Part shown: piece after piece, positions 1 through 5,931 of the stretch
Layout: every line of letters begins with the position of its first letter
How positions within the stretch are numbered: position 1 is the first letter of the stretch
Assembly: GCA_006227805.1 (NCBI GenBank)
Contig: SBFT01000296.1
Coordinates: 1-10,322, forward strand
DNA from: Paracoccaceae bacterium
GTDB taxonomy: Bacteria > Pseudomonadota > Alphaproteobacteria > Rhodobacterales > Rhodobacteraceae
Length of the DNA stretch: 10,322 nt
Direction: 5' to 3'
Position numbers and translations under genes: made by a program
Notes under the pieces: model-generated
What the model was told of the DNA's origin: nothing
Databases searched by the model: none
What the model saw: only the letters and a program-made list of their open reading frames with translations

Positions 1-61
1 AGGTGTGAGGGTGATCCGGCGCGCCGCCCCGCGCGTAAGACCCACCAAAGAGGAGGTCACG

Positions 62-580
62 ATGCGCCACATCAAGCTTGCCCTTGCCCTGTCCCTGGCC
101 GCGCAGGTCGCGCAGGCGGGTGTGACGGGCAGCTTCCCCTCGATCGATGGCGGCATCCTGAACCTGGAGGACTGGCGCGGCCAGCCGGTGCTGGTGGTCA
201 ATACCGCGTCGCAATGCGGATATACGGGCCAGTATGCCGATCTTCAGACCCTGTACGAGACCTATCGCGACCGCGGGCTGGTCGTCCTGGCGGTGCCGTC
301 GGACGATTTCAACCAGGAACTGGACACAGCGCAGGACGTCAAGGAATTCTGCGAGGTGACCTTCGGCCTGACGCTGCCGATGACGGACATCCTGTCGGTG
401 CGCGGTCCCGGGGCGCACGAGTTCTACCAGGATGTCGCCGCCGAAACCGGCTTCGTGCCCGCCTGGAACTTCAACAAGGTGCTGATCGGGCCCGATGGCG
501 CAGTGGTCGCGACCTGGGGATCGCGGACCAAGCCGATGTCGCGGGCCATAACCGGCGAGATCGAGCTGCTTCTGAACTAG
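62..580 (+). CDS. Exported glutathione peroxidase (Cys type)
   Basis: Thiol peroxidase of the glutathione peroxidase family, 172 aa, reducing hydroperoxides with glutathione or thioredoxin, here probably in the periplasm. Residues 1-19 form a signal peptide (positive start, hydrophobic core, AQA-G cleavage site). The family signature around NTASQCGYTGQY carries the peroxidatic Cys52, a cysteine rather than selenocysteine. The other catalytic-tetrad candidates are Gln85 (FNQE) and Trp135-Asn136 (WNFNK). Cys97 (EFCEVTFG) sits where thioredoxin-dependent members have a resolving cysteine. The loop before Gln85 (VPSDDFNQE) is one residue shorter than the usual PCNQFGGQE. The ATG at 62 follows AGGAGG at 51-56; the frame stays open upstream to position 5 but has no ribosome site there. 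The gene ends in a 4-nt convergent overlap with the regulator. Family assignment is firm; periplasmic location is inferred. Confidence 0.93.
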   Translation: MRHIKLALALSLAAQVAQAGVTGSFPSIDGGILNLEDWRGQPVLVVNTASQCGYTGQYADLQTLYETYRDRGLVVLAVPSDDFNQELDTAQDVKEFCEVTFGLTLPMTDILSVRGPGAHEFYQDVAAETGFVPAWNFNKVLIGPDGAVVATWGSRTKPMSRAITGEIELLLN

Positions 581-1557
581 CCTTCGGGCTGCCAGATCAT
601 CCGGTTCGCGTTGCCTGCGCGGCTGGGTGAGGTTCCGAAGGCCCGGCGATAGCTGCGCGAGAAGTGCGAAACGCTCTTGAAGCCGCAGGCGACCGAGATC
701 TCGGTGATCGAAAAGCCGGTCTGGCGCAGCAGGTCGCGTGCCTTGTCCAGCCGCATCTTCAGGTAATAGCGTTTGGGCGGCGCGTTCAGGTGGGTCTGGA
801 ACAGGCGCTCCATCTGCCGCGTGGACAGGCCGATCAGGGCCGCGATCTCGTCGGGGCTCATCGGGTCCTCGATGTTGTTGTCCATGATCTGCAACGCCAT
901 CGCCAGCTTGCCGTGGCGCACCCCGCGCGCGGCGGCGGTGACGCGGCGCTGTGCCTGCCCGCGGTCGCGCGGGTCGGTATAGACCATCTGGTCTGCGACC
1001 CAGGTCGACAGGTCGGGGCCATAATCGGCATGAACCCGGTAGAGCATCATGTCCATCGAGGCGGCACCGCCTGCACAGGTGAACACGCGCCCATCGACCG
1101 AGAACAGCGAGGTTTCGACGATGACATCGGGCACCAGTTCAGCCAGCGCACTGCGATATTCCCAATGGGTAGTGACGCGCTTGCCCCGGATCAGGCCGGC
1201 GCGTGCCAGGATATAGGCCCCGGCGGACAGCGCTCCGAAATCCATGCCCCTCGTGGTTTCCCGTCGCAACCAGGACAGAAGGCGCGGCGTCGCGCCTTGG
1301 GCGGCATTTTCGCCCGCGCAGAGGATCAGCGTTTCGCCGCGCTGGAGATCGGCCAGACCGCTGTCCACGGCGATCGTGACCCCGTTATAGGCGGGCACCG
1401 GCAGACCGCTTTCGCTGAGAATGCGCCAGGAATAGAACCGGCGCCCCGACGGATGGCGATTGGCCAGCGACAGCGCCTCCAGCGCGCAGGAAAACCCCAG
1501 CTGGGAATAGCCCGGGACCAGAACGAAGGCGTATTGCTTGGGGCCCGGTTCGGCCAC
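577..1557 (-). CDS. GlxA family transcriptional regulator (DJ-1/PfpI-like plus AraC HTH)
   Basis: Transcriptional regulator of 326 aa with two parts. Residues about 9-190 form a class I glutamine amidotransferase-like (DJ-1/PfpI) ligand domain, starting YAFVLVPGYSQLGF and with FGALSAGAYILA at the nucleophile elbow. Residues about 218-316 form an AraC/XylS DNA-binding domain with two helix-turn-helix motifs, about 233-255 and 283-306 (ITEISVACGFKSVSHFSRSY). The elbow residue is Ser111, not the Cys of active PfpI enzymes, so a sensing role is likelier than catalysis; this is common in regulators of the GlxA/GbdR/CdhR type. The start is GTG, with GAGG overlapping the TGA stop of the upstream gene, so translation is probably coupled. 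It is the last gene of a three-gene unit behind an EamA exporter. The ligand is unknown; amines or quaternary ammonium compounds are usual in this family but nothing here proves it. Confidence 0.92.
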   Translation of the reverse strand: MAEPGPKQYAFVLVPGYSQLGFSCALEALSLANRHPSGRRFYSWRILSESGLPVPAYNGVTIAVDSGLADLQRGETLILCAGENAAQGATPRLLSWLRRETTRGMDFGALSAGAYILARAGLIRGKRVTTHWEYRSALAELVPDVIVETSLFSVDGRVFTCAGGAASMDMMLYRVHADYGPDLSTWVADQMVYTDPRDRGQAQRRVTAAARGVRHGKLAMALQIMDNNIEDPMSPDEIAALIGLSTRQMERLFQTHLNAPPKRYYLKMRLDKARDLLRQTGFSITEISVACGFKSVSHFSRSYRRAFGTSPSRAGNANRMIWQPEG

Positions 1558-1566
1558 GCCGCTGCC

Positions 1567-1974
1567 TCAGGCCGCGAGGGCCGCGTCGAGAAGATCGCGC
1601 AGGCGGTCCTTGTCGGGTTCGTTCTCGATCCGGGCGATCTCGCTCTCGCCCTTCATGGCCACCAGCGTCGACTGGCGGCGGACCTTCAGACGTTCCACCC
1701 AGACCGACGGCCCGTAGATGTCCCAGTTCACGTCGACGAAGGTCAGGGTGCGATAGGCGGAGTTTTCGGTCAGCAATTCCGCCAGAAGGTCCTGCTTGAT
1801 CCGGCAGGTCAGCGACCATTCAGTGCGGAAATTGTAGATGACCTTGCGGCCTTCCTCGCGCAGCCGACGCGGCAGGGTGCGATCATAGGGCATCGCCTCG
1901 TATGCGGCGAAACCGGACAGGGGCGTCAGCGTCAGCGCTGTCGCGGACAGGGTCAGGAACCGGCGTCGGATCAT
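1567..1974 (-). CDS. Small Tat-exported thioredoxin-fold protein with degenerate active site
   Basis: Thioredoxin-like protein of 135 aa. The N-terminus (IRRRFLTLSATALTLTPLSG) fits a twin-arginine signal, giving a likely periplasmic location. From about residue 43 it follows a thioredoxin fold: strand VIYNF, active-site segment W53-S54-L55-T56-C57, second strand TFVDVNWD, then VRRQSTLVAMKG in the region holding the cis-proline, and a C-terminal helix. The first Cys of the usual WCxxC is Ser54, leaving a single Cys57, and the cis-Pro position appears to be Ser102. A normal dithiol oxidoreductase cycle is therefore impossible; a monothiol, binding or chaperone role is possible. Its ATG overlaps the exporter's TGA as ATGA, and its own TGA overlaps the ribosome site of the regulator. 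The fold call is good; the function is unknown. Confidence 0.8.
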   Translation of the reverse strand: MIRRRFLTLSATALTLTPLSGFAAYEAMPYDRTLPRRLREEGRKVIYNFRTEWSLTCRIKQDLLAELLTENSAYRTLTFVDVNWDIYGPSVWVERLKVRRQSTLVAMKGESEIARIENEPDKDRLRDLLDAALAA

Positions 1975-2882
1975 CGTTTGGGGCCTTCGGCAGCTTGGTC
2001 CTGACCGAGTCTAGCGCGTCCGGACTGACGTGCAAGCTGCACCGCCAGGATCCCCGCGGTGATGATCGCCACGCCCAGGATGTCGCGGGGGCCCAGCGCC
2101 TCGCCCAGAAGCAGCGCGGCGATGCTGACGCCGAAGAAGGGGTTCAGGAAGTGGAAGGTCGCGGCGCGGATCGCGCCGATCCGGTTGACCAGCAGGAACC
2201 ACACCAGCGTCGCCGCCAGTCCCGGCACCAGTGTGGTGTAGAGAAACGCCAGAAGCAGCGTCCACGAAGGCTCGACCCGTGGCGTCTCGATCGCCAGCGC
2301 CACGACGAACAGCACCGCCGCGCCCACCAGCATCTGCAACCCCACCACCATCAGGAAATTCCCGCCCGAGGTCGCGCCGCGCAGCGCCAGCGTCGCGAAG
2401 GTCAGCGCCAGAACCCCGATCAGGCACAGCGCCACGCCATGGGGATCGACGCCGGCTTCGAGGCGCGTGCCCATGATCAGCGCCACGCCGACAAAGCCCG
2501 CCGCCAGCCCGGCGATGCCCAGCGCGCCCAGCTTCTCCCTGAAGATCAGCCAGGAGGCCAGCGCCACCAGAAGCGGCATGGTGGATGCGATGATCGCGGC
2601 CAGCCCGGCCTCGACCGTCTGCATGGCGACGAAGTTCAGGCCCAGATAGAGCGCGTTCTGGCAGATCCCGAACAGGATCGTGGCGCGCCATTGCGCGCGG
2701 GTCAGCCGCCAGGTCTGGCCGATCGCCCAGGCGATGCCCACGCCCAGTATGCCCGAGATCAGGAAGCGCAACGCCAGCGAAAAGAGCGGCGAGGCATCGG
2801 CGACGATGATGCGGGCCGAGGCGAAGGCGGACGACCACATCAGGGCGAAGGCAAGCCCCATGGCGATGGCGCGCAGGTCCAT
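1971..2882 (-). CDS. EamA/DMT-superfamily transporter
   Basis: Inner-membrane protein of the drug/metabolite transporter superfamily, 303 aa, the usual length for a two-domain EamA permease with about ten transmembrane helices. The first EamA repeat spans roughly residues 4-136 (MGLAFALMWSSAFASAR at the start, helices around NALYLGLNFVAMQTVEAG and IIASTMPLLVALASWLIF). The second spans roughly 147-283 and ends with FLNPFFGVSIAALLLGEALG, typical of the family. Members export amino acids, metabolites or drugs; the substrate cannot be read here. I chose the ATG at 2882 over one 57 nt upstream because GAGAGGA lies 6 nt before it and the hydrophobic helix starts just after. It heads a unit with the thioredoxin-like protein and the GlxA-type regulator, suggesting that the regulator controls its export activity. 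Confidence 0.9.
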   Translation of the reverse strand: MDLRAIAMGLAFALMWSSAFASARIIVADASPLFSLALRFLISGILGVGIAWAIGQTWRLTRAQWRATILFGICQNALYLGLNFVAMQTVEAGLAAIIASTMPLLVALASWLIFREKLGALGIAGLAAGFVGVALIMGTRLEAGVDPHGVALCLIGVLALTFATLALRGATSGGNFLMVVGLQMLVGAAVLFVVALAIETPRVEPSWTLLLAFLYTTLVPGLAATLVWFLLVNRIGAIRAATFHFLNPFFGVSIAALLLGEALGPRDILGVAIITAGILAVQLARQSGRARLGQDQAAEGPKR

Positions 2883-2926
2883 GATCCGTCCTCTCAACCC
2901 GATTGGCGTGACCCAACCGGATTTCG

Positions 2927-2938
2927 TGAACAAGTTCA
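2927..2938. promoter_or_regulatory. Inverted repeat upstream of the EamA transporter (possible operator)
   Basis: TGAAC-AA-GTTCA is a perfect 5+5 inverted repeat with a 2-nt centre, 45 nt upstream of the transporter ATG and between it and the hydrolase stop. A second imperfect repeat, CCGATTGG-N6-CCAACCGG, at 2899-2920 lies nearer the start codon and could form an 8-bp RNA hairpin with one G-U pair. Position fits an operator or leader hairpin for the exporter operon; no regulator can be assigned and short repeats occur by chance. Confidence 0.3.
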
Positions 2939-2970
2939 AGGTCGGGGCGGAGGCGGTCGGGGTGCGCGTC

Positions 2971-3909
2971 TCAGACCTTCTGCGCCATCGCGCGGATGAA
3001 GTCGGCGCAGTCCTTCGGCGCGGTCAGGGGGATCATGTGGCCCTTTCCCGCCAGTTCGGCATAGGTGCCGCCCGTCTTCTCGGCGAAGGCCTTGCCGTGG
3101 CGCGCGGGGTCCAGAAGGTTGTCCGCCGCGCCGTAAAGGATGCCGATGGGCAGTTTCAACTCACCCTCGCGCCCGACGAGCTGATCGACGGTGGCGCGGC
3201 TACGCGCCATGTCCTGCGCGGCGGCGATGAAACTCTCGGGCCGCCGCCCTTGCAGGCCGCCGCCGCGTTCCGGGAAGTCCAGGGGAACGGGTTCCGGGGC
3301 GAAGACCTCGGCGAAGACCCTTTTCTCCATCAGCAGCGACAGGACCCCGGACAAGGTATGGGCGATCACGGGGATCAGCCCGGGATAGGGAATGTCGATG
3401 CCCTTGAAGGCGTCGGGGATGGTGTCGACCCTGTCGGTCACCGGGCAGATCAGGGCCAGCGCGCCGACCCGGTCGGGATGGTTCAGCGCCAGCGCGACCG
3501 AAATCGCGCCGCCCAGCGAATGACCCACCACAAGCGGTTTGCCCAGGGCCTCGATCTCGATGAACTCGGCGATCATCCGGGCCTGTTCGGCCAGACCGGC
3601 CCGATCGGGGCCATCGCGTTCGGACCAGCCGCAGCCGGGGCGGTCGATGGTGATGACGCGGAAGCCGTCGGTCAGATGGCCATTCAGGGCATAGGTGAAG
3701 TTGTCGGTGTTGCCGCCCAGCCCGTGGATCAACACGACCGGCTGGCCCTGCCCCTGGTCCAGCCAGTGGATGCGCCCGCCCCTGACGCGCGTCATCTTTC
3801 CGCGCCGTGGCACCTGCGACGCGGCCTGGCTGCCGATGAACTGGGTGAGGATGGTCACCAGCAGCAAGAGAAGAAGGATGACCATCAGGACGATACCGAA
3901 TGTCGACAT
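2971..3909 (-). CDS. Membrane-anchored alpha/beta hydrolase
   Basis: Alpha/beta-hydrolase fold enzyme of 312 aa, probably an esterase, lipase or C-C hydrolase on small esters; the substrate is unknown. Residues about 4-24 form one hydrophobic helix (FGIVLMVILLLLLL) that should anchor it in the inner membrane. The catalytic core follows: oxyanion segment VVLIHGLGGNTDNF (about 58-71), DRPGCGWSE, nucleophile elbow VVGHSLGGA with Ser131, acid Asp263 (YGAADNLLDP) and base His291 (GKGHMIP). All three triad residues are present. The ATG at 3909 is preceded by AGGGAG four bases away and begins the anchor directly; the frame is open 78 nt further upstream but that extension is polar and overlaps the region of the HU terminator. 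The stop lies 88 nt before the transporter start, so co-transcription with the exporter is possible. Confidence 0.9.
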   Translation of the reverse strand: MSTFGIVLMVILLLLLLVTILTQFIGSQAASQVPRRGKMTRVRGGRIHWLDQGQGQPVVLIHGLGGNTDNFTYALNGHLTDGFRVITIDRPGCGWSERDGPDRAGLAEQARMIAEFIEIEALGKPLVVGHSLGGAISVALALNHPDRVGALALICPVTDRVDTIPDAFKGIDIPYPGLIPVIAHTLSGVLSLLMEKRVFAEVFAPEPVPLDFPERGGGLQGRRPESFIAAAQDMARSRATVDQLVGREGELKLPIGILYGAADNLLDPARHGKAFAEKTGGTYAELAGKGHMIPLTAPKDCADFIRAMAQKV

Positions 3910-3984
3910 GGGGCTCCCTTTCGGTTCGCGACGCGCCGGGCAAGTGTCCCGTGTCGGCGGCCGTCGTGCAAGAGCCGCGTTCGC

Positions 3985-4015
3985 CAAAGGAAAAGGGCCA
4001 CCCGAAAGTGGCCCT
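3985..4015 (-). terminator. Rho-independent terminator of the HU gene
   Basis: AGGGCCAC (3994-4001) and GTGGCCCT (4008-4015) form a perfect 8-bp stem closed by a 6-nt loop. Read on the minus strand the hairpin is followed by TTTTCCTTT (stem end through 3986). It starts 33 nt after the HU stop codon, so it should end HU transcription and insulate the downstream hydrolase gene. Confidence 0.85.
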
Positions 4016-4048
4016 GTCCAGTCGGTCTTGGGTCTGGTCGAGGTCGAC

Positions 4049-4336
4049 TTAGCCGTTGACGCTGTCCTTCAGCGCCTTGGCGATCGTCATCTTCACCACC
4101 TTGTCGGCGGGTTTCTTGAACTGGTCGCCGGTGGCGGGATTGCGCACCATGCGCTCGGGACGTTCGCGGCAATAGATCTTGCCGACGCCCGGCAGGGTCA
4201 CCGCGCCGCCGCCTGCGACTTCGCTGGTGATGATGCCCGAGATCGCGTCCAGCGCGGCTCCGGCGGTTTTCTTGTCGCTGCCCATTGCATCGGCCAGTGC
4301 GGCGACGAGTTGGGTCTTGGTCATCGGTTTCGCCAT
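4049..4336 (-). CDS. HU family DNA-binding protein
   Basis: Histone-like nucleoid protein of 95 aa, the normal HU/IHF length, which binds DNA as a dimer and bends or wraps it. The N-terminal half is the helical dimerisation part (MTKTQLVAALADAMGSDKKT onward). VTLPGVGKIYCRERPERMVR leads into the DNA-contacting beta arm with the conserved RNPATG motif, whose intercalating proline is Pro67, followed by the C-terminal helix (MTIAKALKDSVNG). AAGGAG lies 8 nt before the ATG at 4336; a second in-frame ATG four codons later is possible. The gene stands alone with its own promoter region and a terminator, as expected for an abundant protein. HU is clear; HU versus IHF is judged from the absence of IHF-specific features. 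Confidence 0.95.
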   Translation of the reverse strand: MAKPMTKTQLVAALADAMGSDKKTAGAALDAISGIITSEVAGGGAVTLPGVGKIYCRERPERMVRNPATGDQFKKPADKVVKMTIAKALKDSVNG

Positions 4337-4382
4337 TTCTTGGTCTCCTTCGTCTGCCCGATCTTTGGGGCCTCGGTATCAG

Positions 4383-4412
4383 ATATTAGCGTTATATTGT
4401 GTAGGAACACAA
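4383..4412 (-). promoter_or_regulatory. HU promoter with overlapping 16-bp palindrome
   Basis: On the minus strand TTGTGT (4412-4407) and TAATAT (4388-4383) are separated by 18 nt and sit 47-76 nt upstream of the HU ATG, a plausible sigma-70-type promoter in an unusually AT-rich patch. TATAAC, ten bases after the -35-like box, is an alternative -10. The -35 half is one arm of a perfect palindrome, TTGTGT-AGGA-ACACAA on the plus strand (4397-4412), which extends into the spacer. That is a classic operator position. The binding protein is unknown. Confidence 0.5.
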
Positions 4413-4434
4413 CGAATAGTGGGCTGACGCAAGC

Positions 4435-4461
4435 GAAAAACGCGGTAAAGCGCCGGTTTTC
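4435..4461 (-). terminator. Weak candidate terminator after amn
   Basis: Downstream of the amn stop the minus strand can fold an imperfect hairpin: GAAAACCGG pairs with CCGCGTTTTTC, with small bulges and a 7-nt loop, and the 3' arm ends in TTTTT. It is placed where the ade-amn transcript should end, just upstream of the HU promoter. The stem is imperfect and the T-run is inside it, so this is a tentative call. Confidence 0.3.
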
Positions 4462-4467
4462 CCCGAG

Positions 4468-5931
4468 TCAGAGGAATGCGGTTTCGTCGAAGGACCGCAA
4501 TTTCCGGCTGTGGAGCCGCTCGAGTGGCATCCCGCGCAGCGTCTCCATCGCGCGGATTCCGATGGCCAGGTGCCGCGCGACTTGCGTCTTGTAGAAGTCC
4601 GACGCCATGCCGGGCAGCTTCAATTCCCCGTGCAGCGGCTTGTCGCTGACGCACAGAAGCGTGCCGTAGGGCACCCGGAACCGGTATCCGTTCGCCGCGA
4701 TCGTGGCGCTTTCCATGTCCAGCGCGACGGCACGCGATTGCGACAGACGCTGAACCGGGCCGGTATGTTCGCGCAGCTCCCAGTTGCGGTTGTCGATGGT
4801 GGCGACGGTTCCGGTGCGCATGATGCGCTTGAGGTCATAGCCGCGAAGCTCGGTCACTTCGGCCACGGCCTGTTCCAGCGCGATCTGGATTTCCGCCAGC
4901 GCCGGGATCGGCACCCAGACCGGCAGGTCGTCGTCCAGCACGTGATCTTCGCGCAGGTAGGCATGGGCCAGCACGAAATCGCCCAGCGCCTGGCTGTTGC
5001 GAAGCCCTGCGCAATGGCCGACCATCAGCCATGCATGGGGACGCAGGACCGCGATATGGTCGGTCGCCGTCTTTGCATTGGACGGCCCCACCCCGATGTT
5101 GACCAGAGTGATCCCGTTGCCGTCCGGCCGAGTCAGGTGATAGGCGGGCATCTGGGGCTGTTTAGGGACTGGTTTCAGGGCTCCGTCCGGCGTGGTGATG
5201 CGGGCATTGCCGGTGCTGACGAAGGCGTCGTAGCCGCTGGCGGGATCCGCCAACTGGGCGCGGGCGAAGGCCTCGAACTCCTCGACATAGAACTGGTAGT
5301 TGGTGAACAGGACGTGGTTCTGGAAATGCACCGGGTCCGTGGCGGTGTAGTGCATCAGGCGGGCCAGCGAGTAATCGACGCGCTGGGCGCTGAACGGCGC
5401 CAGCGGGCCGGTGCCGTCACGGGCGACATAGGTGCCGTTGACGATGTCGTCGTTGGTCGAGGACAGGTCCGGCACGTCGAAGACGTCGCGCAGGGTGAAA
5501 TCGGCGGCACCTTCCTGCGGCACCGTTATTCCGGCGTCGTTCGCCACCGCGAAGTGGATCGGGATGGGCGTGTCGCTGGCGCGGATTGTCACCGGCTGGC
5601 CATGGTTGCGGATCAGAAGGTCCAGCTGTTGCGTCAGGTAGTTGCGGAACAGGTCCGGACGCGTGATCGTCGCGGTATAGGTGCCCGGCGTCGAGACATG
5701 GCCGAAGGACAGCCGCGTGTCGACGCGGGCATAGCTGGTCGTGGTGAAGCGGATCTCTGGATAGAAGGCGCGGACACGGTGATCGGGCGCGCCCTGGCTC
5801 ATCGCCCGCAGGAAATGCGCGCAGAGGAACTCCGTCGATGCACGATAGAGCTGTTCCAGCCGCGCGACCGCCGCTGCGGGGTCGGTGAAACTCTCGGCCT
5901 CGGCCAGGTCCGGGGTCTCGATCCGGGTCAT
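4468..5931 (-). CDS. amn: AMP nucleosidase
   Basis: Cytoplasmic AMP nucleosidase (AMP + H2O to adenine + ribose 5-phosphate), 487 aa, close to the length of the E. coli enzyme. The N-terminal AMP nucleosidase domain covers about residues 15-175 (including RFTTTSYARVDTRLSFGHVS). The C-terminal part is a nucleoside phosphorylase-like domain from about 270 to 465. It contains VNIGVGPSNAKTATDH (277-292) in the phosphate/ribose-binding region, VGHCAGLRNSQALGDFV, LDMESATIAANG with Glu407, and CVSDKPLHGELK with Asp430 as the probable purine-contacting acid. The ATG at 5931 overlaps the ade stop as ATGA and has no strong ribosome site, so translation is probably coupled to ade. The frame continues upstream inside ade but that extension is not family-like. 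Product adenine is the substrate of the co-transcribed deaminase. Confidence 0.96.
   Translation of the reverse strand: MTRIETPDLAEAESFTDPAAAVARLEQLYRASTEFLCAHFLRAMSQGAPDHRVRAFYPEIRFTTTSYARVDTRLSFGHVSTPGTYTATITRPDLFRNYLTQQLDLLIRNHGQPVTIRASDTPIPIHFAVANDAGITVPQEGAADFTLRDVFDVPDLSSTNDDIVNGTYVARDGTGPLAPFSAQRVDYSLARLMHYTATDPVHFQNHVLFTNYQFYVEEFEAFARAQLADPASGYDAFVSTGNARITTPDGALKPVPKQPQMPAYHLTRPDGNGITLVNIGVGPSNAKTATDHIAVLRPHAWLMVGHCAGLRNSQALGDFVLAHAYLREDHVLDDDLPVWVPIPALAEIQIALEQAVAEVTELRGYDLKRIMRTGTVATIDNRNWELREHTGPVQRLSQSRAVALDMESATIAANGYRFRVPYGTLLCVSDKPLHGELKLPGMASDFYKTQVARHLAIGIRAMETLRGMPLERLHSRKLRSFDETAFL

Noticed and set aside
664..2004. Long plus-strand open frame (446 codons) opposite the regulator and the thioredoxin-like gene
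   Set aside because: It is antisense to two well-supported proteins, has low-complexity Arg/Gln/Gly-rich content and no recognisable domain; high GC content commonly leaves such frames open.
3910..3987. 26-residue upstream extension of the hydrolase, and a TTGCAC-N17-GACACT promoter-like pair in the same region
   Set aside because: The extension lacks a ribosome site and runs up to the HU terminator; the -10 box matches only three of six consensus bases, so neither is supported.
4202..4336. Possibility that the small DNA-binding protein is IHF instead of HU
   Set aside because: The sequence around VRNPATG and the C-terminal KALKDSVNG is HU-like, and no IHF alpha or beta hallmark is visible.
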